Below are positions 1-9,929 of a DNA stretch of 64,000 bases, piece by piece. A program made the position numbers and the translations under genes. The notes beneath the pieces were generated by a model, which searched no databases, had not been told where the DNA came from, and saw only the letters and a list, made by a program, of their open reading frames with translations. Position 1 is the stretch's first letter. Every line of letters begins with the position of its first letter. This DNA is from Flavobacterium araucananum (GTDB lineage Bacteria; Bacteroidota; Bacteroidia; Flavobacteriales; Flavobacteriaceae), in contig NZ_MUGS01000005.1 in assembly GCF_002222055.1 (NCBI RefSeq), forward strand, positions 125,319 to 189,318, given 5' to 3'.

Positions 1-36
1 GGACATAAAAACTCTTATGTAATCATTCAGAAGTAA
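1..36 (+). CDS. rplC: Ribosomal protein L3, C-terminal end (partial)
   Basis: The first 36 bases read in frame as [11 protein letters not shown] followed by TAA, which matches the usual C-terminus of L3 (GxKNSYVII-K). The gene begins upstream of the window. Its stop codon shares one base with the rplD start, as expected inside the S10 operon. Only eleven codons are visible, so the call rests on these residues plus gene order. Confidence 0.88.
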   Translation, partial: GHKNSYVIIQK

Positions 37-665
37 TGGAAGTAAAAGTATTAGATTTCAACGGAAAAGATACTGGAAGAAAAGTTCAACTTTCTGATTC
101 AGTATTCGCAATTGAACCAAACAATCACGCTGTATACCTTGATGTGAAGCAATATCTTGCTAATCAAAGACAAGGGACTCACAAAGCTAAAGAAAGAGCT
201 GAAGTGACAGGAAGTACACGTAAGATTAAAAAACAAAAAGGAACTGGTACAGCTCGTGCGGGAAGTATCAAAAATCCATTGTTTAAAGGTGGTGGAACAA
301 TTTTTGGACCAAGACCAAGAAGTTATTCATTTAAATTGAATAAAAGCTTGAAAAGATTGGCGAGAAAATCAGCTTTCTCAATCAAAGCAAAAGAGTCAAA
401 TATTATCGTTCTTGAGGACTTTAAATTTGAAGCTCCAAACACTAAAAATTTCATTAACGTTTTGAAAGCTTTAGGGTTAGATAATAAAAAATCTCTATTT
501 GTGTTGGGAGAGTCAAATAAAAATGTATATTTGTCGTCACGCAATTTAAAGGCTTCTAATGTCGTAACTAGCTCAGAATTAAGCACTTACGCTATTTTAA
601 ACACTAATAATTTAGTGCTTTTGGAAGGTTCTTTGGAGTTAATTGAAGAAAATTTAAGCAAATAA
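36..665 (+). CDS. rplD: 50S ribosomal protein L4
   Basis: L4 binds 23S rRNA and lines the peptide exit tunnel. The 209-residue product has the L4 signature region [19 protein letters not shown] near residues 58-77, followed by the long tunnel loop ([14 protein letters not shown]) and the C-terminal globular part. Length is normal for the family. The ATG overlaps the rplC stop by one base and rplW follows after 7 bases, so it is translated within the S10 operon. In Escherichia coli L4 represses its own operon; the leader needed to judge that here lies outside the window. Confidence 0.97.
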   Translation: MEVKVLDFNGKDTGRKVQLSDSVFAIEPNNHAVYLDVKQYLANQRQGTHKAKERAEVTGSTRKIKKQKGTGTARAGSIKNPLFKGGGTIFGPRPRSYSFKLNKSLKRLARKSAFSIKAKESNIIVLEDFKFEAPNTKNFINVLKALGLDNKKSLFVLGESNKNVYLSSRNLKASNVVTSSELSTYAILNTNNLVLLEGSLELIEENLSK

Positions 666-672
666 TAGGAAT

Positions 673-963
673 ATGAGTATCATAATTAGACCTATAGTAA
701 CAGAAAAAGTAACCAAAGAAAGTGAAGTTTTAAACCGCTTCGGATTTGTTGTTGACAAAAAAGCAAACAAAGTTCAGATTAAGAAAGCTATTGAAGCTGC
801 TTATGGAGTAACTATCGTTTCAGTTAACACGATGAACGTAAGACCGGATAGAACTACAAAATACACTAAAAGTGGTTTGATCAGTGGAAAGACAAATGCA
901 ATTAAGAAAGCGATTGTTCAAGTACAAGAAGGAGAAACAATTGATTTTTACAACAATATCTAA
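673..963 (+). CDS. rplW: 50S ribosomal protein L23
   Basis: L23 sits at the tunnel exit and docks trigger factor and SRP. The 96-residue product starts MSIIIRPIVTEKVT, the usual L23 opening, and carries the conserved VNTMNVRPDRTTKYTKSG stretch in the second half. Family length is about 95-100 residues. It lies 7 bases after rplD and 9 bases before rplB. The SIIIRPIVTEK opening makes the start choice secure. Confidence 0.97.
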   Translation: MSIIIRPIVTEKVTKESEVLNRFGFVVDKKANKVQIKKAIEAAYGVTIVSVNTMNVRPDRTTKYTKSGLISGKTNAIKKAIVQVQEGETIDFYNNI

Positions 964-972
964 GATAGAAAA

Positions 973-1797
973 ATGTCAGTAAGAAAATTAAAACCTATTA
1001 CCCCAGGTCAGCGATTTAGAGTTGTGAATGGTTATGACGCCATTACAACTGATAAGCCGGAACGCTCTTTGATAGCGCCGATAAAAAACTCTGGAGGTAG
1101 AAATAGTCAAGGAAAGATGACCATGCGTTATACGGGTGGTGGTCACAAGCAGAGATATCGTATCATTGATTTTAAACGTACAAAAGAAGGAATTCCAGCT
1201 ACGGTTAAATCAATTGAATATGATCCAAATCGTACTGCATTTATCGCTTTATTAGCTTACGCTGATGGAGAGAAAACTTATGTAATTGCTCAAAACGGAT
1301 TGAAAGTTGGTCAGAAATTAGTTTCTGGACCAGAATCTCAACCTGAAATTGGTAATACATTGCCTTTAAGTAGAATTCCTTTAGGAACTGTAATCTCTTG
1401 TATTGAGTTACGTCCAGGTCAAGGAGCGGTAATCGCTCGTTCAGCTGGAACATTTGCTCAATTAATGGCAAGAGATGGGAAATATGCTACAATCAAAATG
1501 CCATCTGGTGAAACAAGATTGATCTTGTTAACTTGTTCGGCTACAATTGGAGCTGTTTCTAATTCAGACCACCAATTAGTTGTATCAGGAAAAGCTGGTA
1601 GAACAAGATGGTTAGGAAGAAGACCTAGAACAAGACCTGTTGCGATGAACCCTGTTGATCACCCAATGGGTGGTGGAGAAGGACGCTCTTCTGGTGGACA
1701 TCCACGTTCAAGAAATGGAATACCAGCAAAAGGTTATAGAACTCGTTCTAAGAAAAACCCGAGTAACAAGTATATCGTAGAACGTAGAAAGAAATAA
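973..1797 (+). CDS. rplB: 50S ribosomal protein L2
   Basis: L2 is a core 23S rRNA binder needed for subunit joining and peptidyl transfer. The 274-residue product has the N-terminal OB-like part ([21 protein letters not shown] near 40-60) and the highly conserved C-terminal motif [21 protein letters not shown] around residues 225-245, which includes the histidine linked to peptidyl transferase function. Length matches the family. It is embedded in the S10 operon with gaps of 9 and 6 bases to its neighbours. Confidence 0.98.
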   Translation: MSVRKLKPITPGQRFRVVNGYDAITTDKPERSLIAPIKNSGGRNSQGKMTMRYTGGGHKQRYRIIDFKRTKEGIPATVKSIEYDPNRTAFIALLAYADGEKTYVIAQNGLKVGQKLVSGPESQPEIGNTLPLSRIPLGTVISCIELRPGQGAVIARSAGTFAQLMARDGKYATIKMPSGETRLILLTCSATIGAVSNSDHQLVVSGKAGRTRWLGRRPRTRPVAMNPVDHPMGGGEGRSSGGHPRSRNGIPAKGYRTRSKKNPSNKYIVERRKK

Positions 1798-1803
1798 TAA
1801 GAT

Positions 1804-2082
1804 ATGGCACGTTCATTAAAAAAAGGACCTTTCGTTCATTATAAGTTAGACAAGAAAGTTCAGGAAAACGTAGAAAGTGGTAAAAATAGTGTAGTAAAGA
1901 CTTGGTCTAGAGCTTCTATGATTACTCCAGATTTCGTTGGACAAACTATCGCAGTTCATAACGGTCGTCAATTTGTACCAGTTTACGTAACAGAAAACAT
2001 GGTAGGTCACAAATTAGGAGAATTTTCACCAACTAGATCTTTTAGAGGTCATGCTGGAGCAAAAAATAAAGGTAAAAAATAA
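1804..2082 (+). CDS. rpsS: 30S ribosomal protein S19
   Basis: S19 is a head protein of the small subunit near the A-site tRNA. The 92-residue product opens [11 protein letters not shown], the classical S19 N-terminus, and contains [22 protein letters not shown] and [16 protein letters not shown], both diagnostic. It has the normal size and lies 6 bases from each neighbour. Confidence 0.98.
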
Positions 2083-2088
2083 GAAGCA

Positions 2089-2502
2089 ATGGGAGTTCGT
2101 AAAAGAGAAACAGCAGATGCGAGAAAAGAGGCTAATAAGTCTATTGCTTTCGCAAAATTGAATAACTGCCCTACTTCACCTAGAAAAATGCGCTTAGTAG
2201 CGGACTTGGTAAGAGGTCAGAAGGTAGAAAGAGCACTTAACATCTTAAGATTTAGTTCTAAAGAAGCTTCAAGAAAATTAGAAAAACTATTATTATCTGC
2301 AATCAATAACTGGGAGCAAAAAAATAGTGAAGGTAATTTAGAAGAAGCTGGATTATTTGTTAAGGAGATCAGAGTAGATGGTGGAATGATGTTGAAAAGA
2401 CTTCGTCCAGCTCCACAAGGTCGTGCACACAGAATAAGAAAACGTTCTAATCACGTAACAATCGTGCTTGGAGCTATCAATAACACACAAAGCAATTCTT
2501 AA
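2089..2502 (+). CDS. rplV: 50S ribosomal protein L22
   Basis: L22 reaches from the ribosome surface into the exit tunnel through a long beta hairpin. The 137-residue product is somewhat longer than the E. coli form (110) because of an N-terminal Lys/Arg-rich lead of about 20 residues. The core [21 protein letters not shown] and the hairpin [19 protein letters not shown] are clear. The gene follows rpsS by 6 bases and precedes rpsC by 5. Confidence 0.97.
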
Positions 2503-2507
2503 GCAGC

Positions 2508-3269
2508 ATGGGACAAAAGACAAATCCAATTGGAAATAGACTTGGTATCATCAGAGGGTGGGACTCAAACTGGTATGGTGGAAATGATTACGGTGATAAA
2601 CTTGCCGAAGATCACAAAATCAGAAAGTATATCCACGCTCGTTTATCAAAAGCTAGTGTATCTAAAGTAATCATCGAGAGAACTTTGAAACTTGTAACCG
2701 TTACTATCACTACTGCCAGACCTGGTATCATTATCGGAAAAGGTGGACAAGAGGTAGACAAGTTAAAAGAAGAACTTAAGAAAGTTACTGACAAAGAGGT
2801 TCAAATCAACATCTTTGAAATCAAAAGACCTGAATTAGATGCTTATCTTGTGGCGACAAGCATCGCTCGTCAAATCGAAAGCCGTATTTCTTACAGACGT
2901 GCAATCAAAATGGCTATTGCTGCCTCTATGCGTATGAACGCTGAAGGTATCAAAGTTTTGATTTCTGGTCGTTTGAATGGTGCTGAGATGGCACGTTCGG
3001 AAGGTTTCAAAGAAGGTAGAATTCCTCTATCAACTTTCAGAGCTGATATTGATTATGCTTTGGCTGAAGCTCACACTACTTACGGTAGAATGGGTATCAA
3101 AGTATGGATCATGAAAGGTGAAGTTTATGGAAAGAGAGATCTTTCTCCGCTTGCAGGAATGGATAAAAAACAATCTGGAACTGGTGGTGGTAAAGGTGGT
3201 GATTCTCCAAGAGGAGACAGAAAGCCCTTTAATAAAGGTGGAAAACCAGACGCTCGTAAAAGAAAGTAA
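2508..3269 (+). CDS. rpsC: 30S ribosomal protein S3
   Basis: S3 sits at the mRNA entry channel and contributes to helicase activity. The 253-residue product has the N-terminal [14 protein letters not shown] motif, a KH domain around residues 40-110 with the RNA-binding loop [11 protein letters not shown], and the C-terminal S3 domain with [13 protein letters not shown]. The last 35 residues form a Gly/Lys/Arg-rich tail that goes beyond the conserved core, common in Bacteroidota. A 19-base gap separates it from rplP. Confidence 0.98.
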   Translation: MGQKTNPIGNRLGIIRGWDSNWYGGNDYGDKLAEDHKIRKYIHARLSKASVSKVIIERTLKLVTVTITTARPGIIIGKGGQEVDKLKEELKKVTDKEVQINIFEIKRPELDAYLVATSIARQIESRISYRRAIKMAIAASMRMNAEGIKVLISGRLNGAEMARSEGFKEGRIPLSTFRADIDYALAEAHTTYGRMGIKVWIMKGEVYGKRDLSPLAGMDKKQSGTGGGKGGDSPRGDRKPFNKGGKPDARKRK

Positions 3270-3288
3270 ATTTTTAAACTAAAGAAAA

Positions 3289-3714
3289 ATGTTACAGCCT
3301 AAAAGAACAAAATACCGTAAGGTACAAAAAGGTAAAATGAAAGGTAACTCTCAAAGAGGGCATGAACTTTCTAATGGAATGTTTGGTATTAAATCTGTAC
3401 ATGAAGATGGAATGTTCTTAACTTCTCGTCAAATCGAAGCTGCACGTATTGCTGCAACTCGTTTTATGAAGAGAGAGGGACAATTATGGATCAAAATATT
3501 TCCAGACAAACCAATTACTAAGAAGCCTCTTGAGGTACGTATGGGTAAAGGTAAAGGTGCCGTTGAATATTGGGCTGCCGTTGTTAAACCCGGAAGAATT
3601 ATGTTTGAAGTTGGAGGAGTTCCTTTATCAGTTGCAAAAGAGGCGTTACGTCTTGCGGCTCAAAAGCTTCCAGTAAAAACTAAATTCGTCGTTGCTAGAG
3701 ATTTCGAAGCATAA
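3289..3714 (+). CDS. rplP: 50S ribosomal protein L16
   Basis: L16 helps position tRNA in the A site. The 141-residue product opens [19 protein letters not shown] and contains [21 protein letters not shown] near residues 81-101, both L16 hallmarks. Length is in the normal range. It lies between rpsC and rpmC, with 13 bases to the rpmC start chosen here. Confidence 0.98.
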   Translation: MLQPKRTKYRKVQKGKMKGNSQRGHELSNGMFGIKSVHEDGMFLTSRQIEAARIAATRFMKREGQLWIKIFPDKPITKKPLEVRMGKGKGAVEYWAAVVKPGRIMFEVGGVPLSVAKEALRLAAQKLPVKTKFVVARDFEA

Positions 3715-3727
3715 TTTATATTATATT

Positions 3728-3919
3728 ATGAAACAATCAGAAATAAAAGATCTTTCTGCAGCGGAGTTGCAAGAAAAACTTAGTCAAACTAAGAAGATAT
3801 ATGCTGACCTAAAAATGGCCCACGCTATTTCTCCAATTGAGAACCCACTTCAAATTAGAAGTGTAAGAAGAACAGTTGCAAGATTGGCTACAGAGCTAAC
3901 TAAAAGAGAGTTACAATAA
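3728..3919 (+). CDS. rpmC: 50S ribosomal protein L29
   Basis: L29 is a small two-helix protein near the tunnel exit. An open frame reaches back to 3692 inside rplP, but the ATG at 3728 gives a 63-residue protein beginning MKQSEIKDLSAAELQEKL, the usual L29 start, and avoids overlap with rplP. The C-terminal helix (NPLQIRSVRRTVARLATEL) is conserved. It lies 17 bases before rpsQ. Confidence 0.95.
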   Translation: MKQSEIKDLSAAELQEKLSQTKKIYADLKMAHAISPIENPLQIRSVRRTVARLATELTKRELQ

Positions 3920-3936
3920 TTGTATTCTGCTGAAAG

Positions 3937-4197
3937 ATGGAAGAAAAAAGAAATTTAAGAAAAGAAAGAATAGGTGTTGTTACTTCAAATAAAATGGATA
4001 AATCTATTGTTATTGCTGAAGTAAGAAAAGTAAAACACCCATTATACGGTAAGTTCGTGTTGAAAACAAAGAAATACGTTGCACACGACGAAACAAACGA
4101 CTGTAACATTGGAGATACTGTAAGAATTAGCGAAACGCGTCCTTTAAGTAAAACAAAATGTTGGAGATTAGTTGAAATCTTAGAAAGAGCTAAATAA
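3937..4197 (+). CDS. rpsQ: 30S ribosomal protein S17
   Basis: S17 is an OB-fold 16S rRNA binding protein involved in early assembly. The 86-residue product contains [18 protein letters not shown] and [23 protein letters not shown], both typical of S17. Size is normal. It is separated from rplN by only 2 bases, which suggests translational coupling. Confidence 0.97.
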   Translation: MEEKRNLRKERIGVVTSNKMDKSIVIAEVRKVKHPLYGKFVLKTKKYVAHDETNDCNIGDTVRISETRPLSKTKCWRLVEILERAK

Positions 4198-4199
4198 TT

Positions 4200-4568
4200 A
4201 TGGTACAACAGGAATCAAGACTAAAAGTAGCAGATAACACGGGAGCAAAAGAAGTTTTAACTATCCGTGTTTTAGGAGGTACCAAAAGAAGGTATGCCTC
4301 TGTTGGTGACAAGATTGTAGTATCTATTAAAGATGCAACTCCTAACGGTAACGTTAAAAAAGGAGCTGTTTCAACTGCAGTTGTTGTACGTACCAAAAAA
4401 GAAGTGAGAAGAGCTGATGGTTCTTATATCCGTTTCGATGATAATGCATGTGTTCTTTTGAACGCTGCAGGGGAAATGAGAGGAACACGTGTTTTTGGTC
4501 CGGTAGCAAGAGAACTTCGTGAAAAACAATTCATGAAAATTGTATCATTAGCACCAGAAGTGCTTTAA
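4200..4568 (+). CDS. rplN: 50S ribosomal protein L14
   Basis: L14 is a beta-barrel protein at the subunit interface. The 122-residue product has the canonical start [19 protein letters not shown] and the internal [21 protein letters not shown] stretch. Length is exactly that of the family. It begins 2 bases after rpsQ, and rplX follows after 11 bases. Confidence 0.98.
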
Positions 4569-4579
4569 TTCGTTTTAAG

Positions 4580-4894
4580 ATGATAAAGCTAAAAATAAAA
4601 TCAGGAGATATCGTAAGAGTTATTGCTGGAGACCATAAAGGTGCTGAAGGTAAAGTTTTACGTGTTTACCGTGAGAAAAATAAAGCGATAGTTGAAGGTG
4701 TAAACATGGTTTCGAAACATACAAAACCAAGTGCTAAAAACCCTCAAGGTGGTATCGTTAAGAAAGAAGCTTCTATACAAATATCTAACATTTCACTAAT
4801 TGATCCTAAAACTAAGGAAACAACTAGAGTTGGTATTAGAGTAGAAGGAGATAAGAAAGTAAGATTTTCAAAAAAATCTAATCAAGTACTATAG
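4580..4894 (+). CDS. rplX: 50S ribosomal protein L24
   Basis: L24 starts 50S assembly. The 104-residue product has an N-terminal KOW motif ([20 protein letters not shown], residues 8-27) and the [13 protein letters not shown] segment that follows in L24 proteins. Family length is about 100-105. The next gene, rplE, begins 2 bases downstream. Confidence 0.97.
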   Translation: MIKLKIKSGDIVRVIAGDHKGAEGKVLRVYREKNKAIVEGVNMVSKHTKPSAKNPQGGIVKKEASIQISNISLIDPKTKETTRVGIRVEGDKKVRFSKKSNQVL

Positions 4895-4896
4895 TA

Positions 4897-5448
4897 ATGG
4901 CATATACACCTAGACTAAAAGAAGAATATAAGAGTAGAGTAATCTCTGCTCTTAAAGAGGAATTCGGATATACAAACGTGATGCAAGTTCCAAAACTTGA
5001 AAAAATCGTTTTGAGCCGTGGAGTTGGTGCAGCTGTATCTGATAAAAAACTTATTGACTATGCAGTTGATGAGTTAACAAAGATCACTGGACAAAAAGCA
5101 GTATCTACAATTTCAAAGAAAGACGTTGCGTCATTCAAATTGAGAAAAGGGATGCCTATTGGAGCAAAAGTTACTTTACGTGGTGAAAGAATGTATGAGT
5201 TTTTAGATAGACTTATTACTTCTGCTTTACCGCGCGTTAGAGATTTTAGTGGTATCAAAGCTACTGGTTTCGACGGAAGAGGTAATTACAACCTTGGAGT
5301 TTTGGAGCAAATCATTTTCCCGGAAATTGATATTGATAAAGTAAACAAAATTTCAGGAATGGATATTACATTTGTTACTACTGCTCAAACAGACAAGGAA
5401 GCAAAGTCATTATTGGCTGAATTAGGATTACCTTTTAAAAAGAATTAA
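4897..5448 (+). CDS. rplE: 50S ribosomal protein L5
   Basis: L5 binds 5S rRNA in the central protuberance. The 183-residue product contains [14 protein letters not shown] near the N-terminus, the [20 protein letters not shown] segment around residues 66-85, and the late [17 protein letters not shown] motif. Length and order (rplX-rplE-rpsN) are standard for the spc operon, and rpsN follows after 3 bases. Confidence 0.98.
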   Translation: MAYTPRLKEEYKSRVISALKEEFGYTNVMQVPKLEKIVLSRGVGAAVSDKKLIDYAVDELTKITGQKAVSTISKKDVASFKLRKGMPIGAKVTLRGERMYEFLDRLITSALPRVRDFSGIKATGFDGRGNYNLGVLEQIIFPEIDIDKVNKISGMDITFVTTAQTDKEAKSLLAELGLPFKKN

Positions 5449-5451
5449 GAC

Positions 5452-5721
5452 ATGGCTAAAGAATCAATGAAAGCCCGTGAGGTGAAAAGAGAGAAAACGG
5501 TAGCTAAGTATGCTGAGAAAAGAAAAGCTTTGAAAGAAGCTGGAGATTTTGAAGGTTTACAAAAATTACCTAAAAATGCTTCACCAGTTCGTTTACACAA
5601 TCGTTGTAAATTAACAGGTAGACCAAGAGGTTATATCCGTCAATTCGGTATTTCACGTGTAACTTTCCGTGAGATGGCTAATAATGGGTTAATTCCTGGA
5701 GTTAAAAAAGCATCTTGGTAA
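5452..5721 (+). CDS. rpsN: 30S ribosomal protein S14, zinc-free (C-minus) type
   Basis: S14 belongs to the small-subunit head. The 89-residue product is the long type that lacks the two CxxC pairs: only one cysteine (in [12 protein letters not shown]) is present, so no zinc ribbon can form. The C-terminal [27 protein letters not shown] is conserved. The last codons overlap the -33 element of the internal promoter at 5715, so transcription of the downstream half of the operon may be boosted from within this gene. Confidence 0.97.
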   Translation: MAKESMKAREVKREKTVAKYAEKRKALKEAGDFEGLQKLPKNASPVRLHNRCKLTGRPRGYIRQFGISRVTFREMANNGLIPGVKKASW

Positions 5722-5745
5722 TCTCGCAATAAGTTACTACTTTTG
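5715..5745 (+). promoter_or_regulatory. Internal Bacteroidota-type promoter before rpsH
   Basis: TTG at 5715-5717 and TACTTTTG at 5738-5745 are 20 bases apart, matching the TTG-N19/21-TAnnTTTG consensus known for Bacteroidota sigma factor. Transcription would start near 5752, giving a leader of about 70 bases before rpsH that contains the hairpin at 5779-5800. Seen by eye only; there is no expression evidence. Confidence 0.6.
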
Positions 5746-5778
5746 CAAACCAAAAAATAATTTTAATTGATTAAAGGT

Positions 5779-5800
5779 TCGGGAGGCGAGTGCCTCCCGA
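5779..5800 (+). promoter_or_regulatory. Perfect hairpin in the rpsH leader
   Basis: A 9-bp perfect stem (TCGGGAGGC at 5779-5787 with GCCTCCCGA at 5792-5800) encloses a GAGT loop, ending 25 bases before the rpsH start. It is far more GC-rich than the surroundings. No U-tract follows, so it is not a simple terminator. It may be a protein-binding leader element, an mRNA stabiliser or an intergenic repeat; which one is unknown. Confidence 0.6.
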
Positions 5801-5825
5801 AAACCATAATCGCAATCAAATACAT

Positions 5826-6224
5826 ATGTATACAGATCCTATTGCAGATTATTTGACTAGAGTTCGTAACGCTGTGGCTGCAAACCACAAAGTTGTTGAA
5901 ATTCCAGCTTCTAATCTAAAAAAAGAAATAACTAAGATCTTATTTGATCAAGGTTATATCTTGAGTTACAAATTTGAAGACAACTCTGTTCAGGGTTCAA
6001 TCAAAATTGCTTTGAAGTATGATAAAGATACTAAAGAGTCTGTAATTAAAGATATCCAAAGAATTAGTAAACCTGGTTTACGTAAATATGCAGGTGCTGC
6101 CAAATTACCAAGAATCCTTAACGGATTAGGAATTGCAATTGTTTCAACTTCAAAAGGTCTTATGACTGGAAAACAAGCGAAACAATTAAATGTAGGTGGT
6201 GAAGTAATTTGTTACGTATACTAA
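5826..6224 (+). CDS. rpsH: 30S ribosomal protein S8
   Basis: S8 binds the central domain of 16S rRNA and, in E. coli, represses the spc operon. An in-frame GTG at 5790 would add 12 residues and start inside the leader hairpin; the ATG at 5826 gives [17 protein letters not shown], the standard S8 opening, and a normal 132 residues. The C-terminal [19 protein letters not shown] and GGEVICYVY end are diagnostic. A 104-base gap with promoter and hairpin precedes it, unlike the tight spacing elsewhere. Confidence 0.96.
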   Translation: MYTDPIADYLTRVRNAVAANHKVVEIPASNLKKEITKILFDQGYILSYKFEDNSVQGSIKIALKYDKDTKESVIKDIQRISKPGLRKYAGAAKLPRILNGLGIAIVSTSKGLMTGKQAKQLNVGGEVICYVY

Positions 6225-6242
6225 TTTTAAAGACTAAATAAG

Positions 6243-6785
6243 ATGTCAAGAATAGGTAAAAGCCCAATTGTAATCGCTGCTGGAGTAACTGTAGAAGTTA
6301 AAGACGGTATCGTTACGGTAAAAGGAAAAAAAGGTCAACTAACTCAGGAGTTTTCGGACATTACTGTAAAAGTTGAAGGCGATCAAATTTTATTAGAAAG
6401 ATCGTCTGATCATAAAGACCAAAGAGCAAAACACGGATTATACAGATCATTAATCAACAATATGATTATTGGTGTATCTGAAGGTTTTACAAAAGAACTT
6501 GAATTAGTTGGAGTTGGTTATAGAGCTTCAAACCAAGGTCAAAAATTAGATTTAGCTCTTGGATATTCTCACAATATTGTTTTAGAAATTGCTCCAGAAG
6601 TAGCTTTAGAAACAATATCTGAAAAAGGAAAAAACCCTATCGTAAAATTAACATCATTTGACAAACAACTTTTAGGACAGGTTGCTGCGAAAATCAGAGG
6701 TTTCCGTAAGCCTGAGCCATACAAAGGAAAAGGTGTTAAATTTGTGGGTGAAGTATTAAGAAGAAAAGCAGGTAAATCAGCTTAA
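6243..6785 (+). CDS. rplF: 50S ribosomal protein L6
   Basis: L6 stabilises the region near the sarcin-ricin loop and the factor-binding site. The 180-residue product has the start [11 protein letters not shown] and two similar domains; the second carries [21 protein letters not shown] near residues 141-161, the classical signature. Length is normal. It follows rpsH by 18 bases and precedes rplR by 11. Confidence 0.98.
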   Translation: MSRIGKSPIVIAAGVTVEVKDGIVTVKGKKGQLTQEFSDITVKVEGDQILLERSSDHKDQRAKHGLYRSLINNMIIGVSEGFTKELELVGVGYRASNQGQKLDLALGYSHNIVLEIAPEVALETISEKGKNPIVKLTSFDKQLLGQVAAKIRGFRKPEPYKGKGVKFVGEVLRRKAGKSA

Positions 6786-6796
6786 AAAATAAGATT

Positions 6797-7147
6797 ATGT
6801 CATTAACAAAATCTGATAGAAGACAGAGAATTAGATTCAGAATTAGAAAATCGATTAGTGGTACTGCTACTAACCCAAGACTATCTGTATTTAGAAGTAA
6901 CAAAGAAATTTACGCTCAACTTATTGATGATGTAAATGGAGTTACTATTTTAGCTGCATCTTCAAGAGAAAAAGAAATAGGAAAAGGTACTAACGTTGAA
7001 GTCGCTGCTGCTGTTGGAAAATTAGTTGCAGAGAAAGCGTTAAAAGCTGGGATCGAAACCATCACTTTTGATAGAGGTGGATATTTGTATCACGGTCGTA
7101 TTAAATCATTAGCAGAAGGCGCAAGAGCGGCTGGACTTAAATTCTAA
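6797..7147 (+). CDS. rplR: 50S ribosomal protein L18
   Basis: L18 binds 5S rRNA with L5 and L25. The 116-residue product contains [18 protein letters not shown] and the C-terminal [20 protein letters not shown] motif diagnostic of L18. Size is normal for bacteria. It lies 11 bases after rplF and 6 before rpsE. Confidence 0.98.
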   Translation: MSLTKSDRRQRIRFRIRKSISGTATNPRLSVFRSNKEIYAQLIDDVNGVTILAASSREKEIGKGTNVEVAAAVGKLVAEKALKAGIETITFDRGGYLYHGRIKSLAEGARAAGLKF

Positions 7148-7153
7148 TATATT

Positions 7154-7675
7154 ATGTCTAAATACAAAAATGTAGAATTGGTAAAACCAAGTGGTCTTGA
7201 ACTTAAAGATCGTCTGGTAAGTGTTAATCGTGTTACTAAAGTTACAAAAGGGGGTAGAGCTTTCGGTTTTTCTGCTATTGTAGTTGTAGGTGATGAAAAT
7301 GGAGTAGTTGGTCATGGATTAGGAAAATCTAAAGACGTTTCTGAAGCAATTGCGAAAGCAGTAGAAGACGCTAAGAAAAATTTAGTAAAAATTCCTTTGA
7401 ATGGACAATCAGTTCCTCACGAACAAAAAGGTAAATTTGGTGGTGCACGTGTATTCTTAATTCCTGCTTCTCATGGTACAGGAGTTATTGCTGGTGGAGC
7501 TGTTCGTTCAGTTCTTGAATCAGTAGGTATTCACGATGTATTATCTAAATCTCAAGGATCATCAAATCCTCATAACGTAGTGAAAGCAACTTTTGATGCT
7601 TTATTACAAATGAGAAGCGCTCACACTGTTGCAAAACAAAGAGGTGTTTCTTTAGAAAAAGTTTTTAAAGGTTAA
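7154..7675 (+). CDS. rpsE: 30S ribosomal protein S5
   Basis: S5 contributes to decoding fidelity and mRNA unwinding. The 173-residue product contains the double-stranded-RNA-binding-like N-terminal domain ([21 protein letters not shown], residues 25-45) and the C-terminal domain with [15 protein letters not shown]. It shows the typical S5 length. Neighbouring genes rplR and rpmD are 6 and 12 bases away. Confidence 0.98.
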   Translation: MSKYKNVELVKPSGLELKDRLVSVNRVTKVTKGGRAFGFSAIVVVGDENGVVGHGLGKSKDVSEAIAKAVEDAKKNLVKIPLNGQSVPHEQKGKFGGARVFLIPASHGTGVIAGGAVRSVLESVGIHDVLSKSQGSSNPHNVVKATFDALLQMRSAHTVAKQRGVSLEKVFKG

Positions 7676-7687
7676 TTCAAGGAAATT

Positions 7688-7870
7688 ATGGCTAAATTAT
7701 TAGTAAAACAAGTAAGAAGCAAAATCAACTGTCCTCTTTCTCAAAAAAGAGGTTTGGAAGCTTTAGGTCTACGTAAAATGGGACAAGTTGTAGAGCATGA
7801 TTCAAATCCTGCTATCCTTGGGATGATAAACAAAGTTAAACACTTAGTTTCTGTCGAAGAAGCTAAATAA
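7688..7870 (+). CDS. rpmD: 50S ribosomal protein L30
   Basis: L30 is a small ferredoxin-like-fold protein of the large subunit. The 60-residue product has [20 protein letters not shown] and [20 protein letters not shown], which fit the L30 pattern. The position between rpsE and rplO is the standard one. Starting ATG lies 12 bases after rpsE. Confidence 0.96.
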   Translation: MAKLLVKQVRSKINCPLSQKRGLEALGLRKMGQVVEHDSNPAILGMINKVKHLVSVEEAK

Positions 7871-7881
7871 CAAATACTGTT

Positions 7882-8334
7882 ATGAATTTAAGTAACTTAC
7901 AACCAGCTGAAGGGTCAACACACAATCAAAATAAAAGATTAGGTAGAGGAGAAGGTTCTGGAAAAGGTGGTACTTCTGCAAGAGGTCACAAAGGAGCAAA
8001 ATCTCGTTCTGGTTATTCTAAAAAGATTGGTTTTGAGGGAGGGCAAATGCCACTTCAAAGACGTGTGCCTAAGTTTGGTTTCACAAACATCAATCGTAAA
8101 GAATACGAAGGTGTTAATTTAGATACGCTTCAATTATTAGTAGACAATGGTGTGATTACTGATTCTGTTTCAATGACAGATTTCGTAGCAAATCGTCTAG
8201 CTACCAAAAATGAAATCGTTAAGATTTTAGGTAGAGGAGAATTGAAAGCAAAATTAAAAGTAACTGCCCACAAATTTACTGCTACTGCAAAAGCTGCTAT
8301 TGAAGCTGCTGGTGGAGAGGCTGTAACTATATAA
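7882..8334 (+). CDS. rplO: 50S ribosomal protein L15
   Basis: L15 is a late-assembly large-subunit protein. The 150-residue product has the Gly-rich N-terminal half (RLGRGEGSGKGGTSARGHKG at residues 19-38), the GFEGGQMPLQRRVPKFGF motif and the C-terminal globular domain. Length is normal. secY follows after 13 bases, as in most bacteria. Confidence 0.98.
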   Translation: MNLSNLQPAEGSTHNQNKRLGRGEGSGKGGTSARGHKGAKSRSGYSKKIGFEGGQMPLQRRVPKFGFTNINRKEYEGVNLDTLQLLVDNGVITDSVSMTDFVANRLATKNEIVKILGRGELKAKLKVTAHKFTATAKAAIEAAGGEAVTI

Positions 8335-8347
8335 CTTATCTATTAAG

Positions 8348-9694
8348 ATGAAGAAATTTATTGAATCAATAAGTAATGTTTGGAAAATCGAAGAACTGAA
8401 AAACAGAATCTTAATTACATTAGGATTGCTTTTAGTATATCGTTTTGGTGCACACGTAACGCTACCTGGAATTGACGCAACTCAATTAACAGGTTTAGCG
8501 GGACAAACTAAAAATGGTTTAGGATCAATCCTAGACATGTTTACAGGAGGTGCTTTCTCTAAAGCTTCAGTTTTTGCTTTAGGTATTATGCCTTATATTT
8601 CTGCATCTATTGTTGTTCAGTTAATGGGAATTGCTATTCCTTATTTGCAAAAACTTCAAAACGATGGAGAGAGTGGTAGAAAAAAGATTAATCAAATCAC
8701 TCGTTGGTTGACTATAGCTATTACACTGGTTCAAGGTCCAACTTATATCTACAATTTATACAGAACGTTGCCAGGAAGTGCATTCTTACTGGGCTTTAAT
8801 TCTCCTGAATTTTTGTTCTCGTCTGTTATTATTCTTGTTACAGGTACTATTTTTGCTATGTGGCTTGGAGAAAAAATTACAGATAAAGGTATTGGAAATG
8901 GAATTTCATTATTGATCATGGTTGGTATCTTAGCGCGCTTACCGCAAGCTTTTATACAAGAATTTACAACCAGAGTTACCAATAACAATGGAGGTCCAAT
9001 GTTGTTAGTTATTGAAATTATTGTGTGGTTATTAGTAATCATTTCTTGTGTATTGCTTACAATGGCAGTACGTAGAATTCCTGTTCAATACGCTCGTCGT
9101 ACTACAAGCGGGGATTACGAACAAGATTTGGCAGGTGGTAATAGACAATGGATTCCTCTTAAGCTTAATGCTTCTGGGGTTATGCCAATCATTTTTGCTC
9201 AGGCAATTATGTTTATACCTGCAGCTGTAGCTGGATTGTCTAAATCAGATACATCACAATCTATTGTTGGAGCATTTAGTAATATCTTCGGATTCTGGTA
9301 TAATTTTGTTTTTGCAACTTTAATTATTGTATTTACATTCTTTTATACTGCTATCACAGTACCTACTAACAAAATGGCCGATGATTTGAAAAGAAGTGGT
9401 GGTTTTATTCCTGGCGTTCGTCCGGGAGCTGAAACTTCAGACTTTCTTGATAAAGTGATGTCTTTAATAACTTTCCCAGGATCTTTATTCCTTGCTTTGA
9501 TTGCTGTGTTCCCAGCCATTGTTGTAAGTATTATGGATGTACAACAATCTTGGGCAATGTTTTTTGGAGGTACCTCATTAATAATTATGGTTGGAGTTGC
9601 GATAGATACTATTCAGCAAATCAATTCATACTTGTTAAACAAACATTATGATGGTTTAATGAAGACTGGTAAAAATAGAAAAGCAGTAGCTTAA
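8348..9694 (+). CDS. secY: Protein translocase subunit SecY
   Basis: SecY forms the channel of the Sec translocon in the inner membrane. The 448-residue product has about ten hydrophobic segments, the plug region after TM1, the [21 protein letters not shown] second TM (here [16 protein letters not shown]) and the cytosolic loop [10 protein letters not shown] near residues 240-250 involved in ribosome and SecA binding. It directly precedes infA; adk and map, which lie between secY and infA in some phyla, are absent here. Confidence 0.98.
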   Translation: MKKFIESISNVWKIEELKNRILITLGLLLVYRFGAHVTLPGIDATQLTGLAGQTKNGLGSILDMFTGGAFSKASVFALGIMPYISASIVVQLMGIAIPYLQKLQNDGESGRKKINQITRWLTIAITLVQGPTYIYNLYRTLPGSAFLLGFNSPEFLFSSVIILVTGTIFAMWLGEKITDKGIGNGISLLIMVGILARLPQAFIQEFTTRVTNNNGGPMLLVIEIIVWLLVIISCVLLTMAVRRIPVQYARRTTSGDYEQDLAGGNRQWIPLKLNASGVMPIIFAQAIMFIPAAVAGLSKSDTSQSIVGAFSNIFGFWYNFVFATLIIVFTFFYTAITVPTNKMADDLKRSGGFIPGVRPGAETSDFLDKVMSLITFPGSLFLALIAVFPAIVVSIMDVQQSWAMFFGGTSLIIMVGVAIDTIQQINSYLLNKHYDGLMKTGKNRKAVA

Positions 9695-9701
9695 TTTTTA
9701 T

Positions 9702-9917
9702 ATGGCAAAACAATCAGCAATAGAACAAGACGGATCAATCATCGAAGCATTGTCAAATGCGATGTTCCGTGTGGAGTTAGAAAATGGACATATCGTAATT
9801 GCTCATATTTCTGGAAAAATGCGTATGCATTACATCAAATTATTACCTGGTGATAAAGTGAAACTAGAAATGAGTCCTTATGATTTGTCAAAAGCAAGAA
9901 TTACTTATCGATATTAA
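9702..9917 (+). CDS. infA: Translation initiation factor IF-1
   Basis: IF-1 occupies the A site during initiation. The 71-residue S1/OB-fold product contains [20 protein letters not shown] and [20 protein letters not shown], close to the family consensus, and ends KARITYRY. It begins 7 bases after secY and is followed by rpmJ after 12 bases. Confidence 0.98.
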   Translation: MAKQSAIEQDGSIIEALSNAMFRVELENGHIVIAHISGKMRMHYIKLLPGDKVKLEMSPYDLSKARITYRY

Positions 9918-9929
9918 AGGATATTCACT

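Noticed and set aside
3692..3727. Extension of rpmC into rplP
   Set aside because: It would overlap the end of rplP; the family starts at the ATG at 3728.
3900..4208. Minus-strand frame opposite rpsQ
   Set aside because: It lies fully opposite a conserved ribosomal gene and has no family resemblance.
5790..5825. GTG-started extension of rpsH by 12 codons
   Set aside because: It begins inside the leader hairpin and adds residues not seen in S8 proteins; ATG 5826 gives the standard start.
9048..9230. Plus-strand frame within secY
   Set aside because: It is an alternative frame of the strongly conserved SecY coding sequence.
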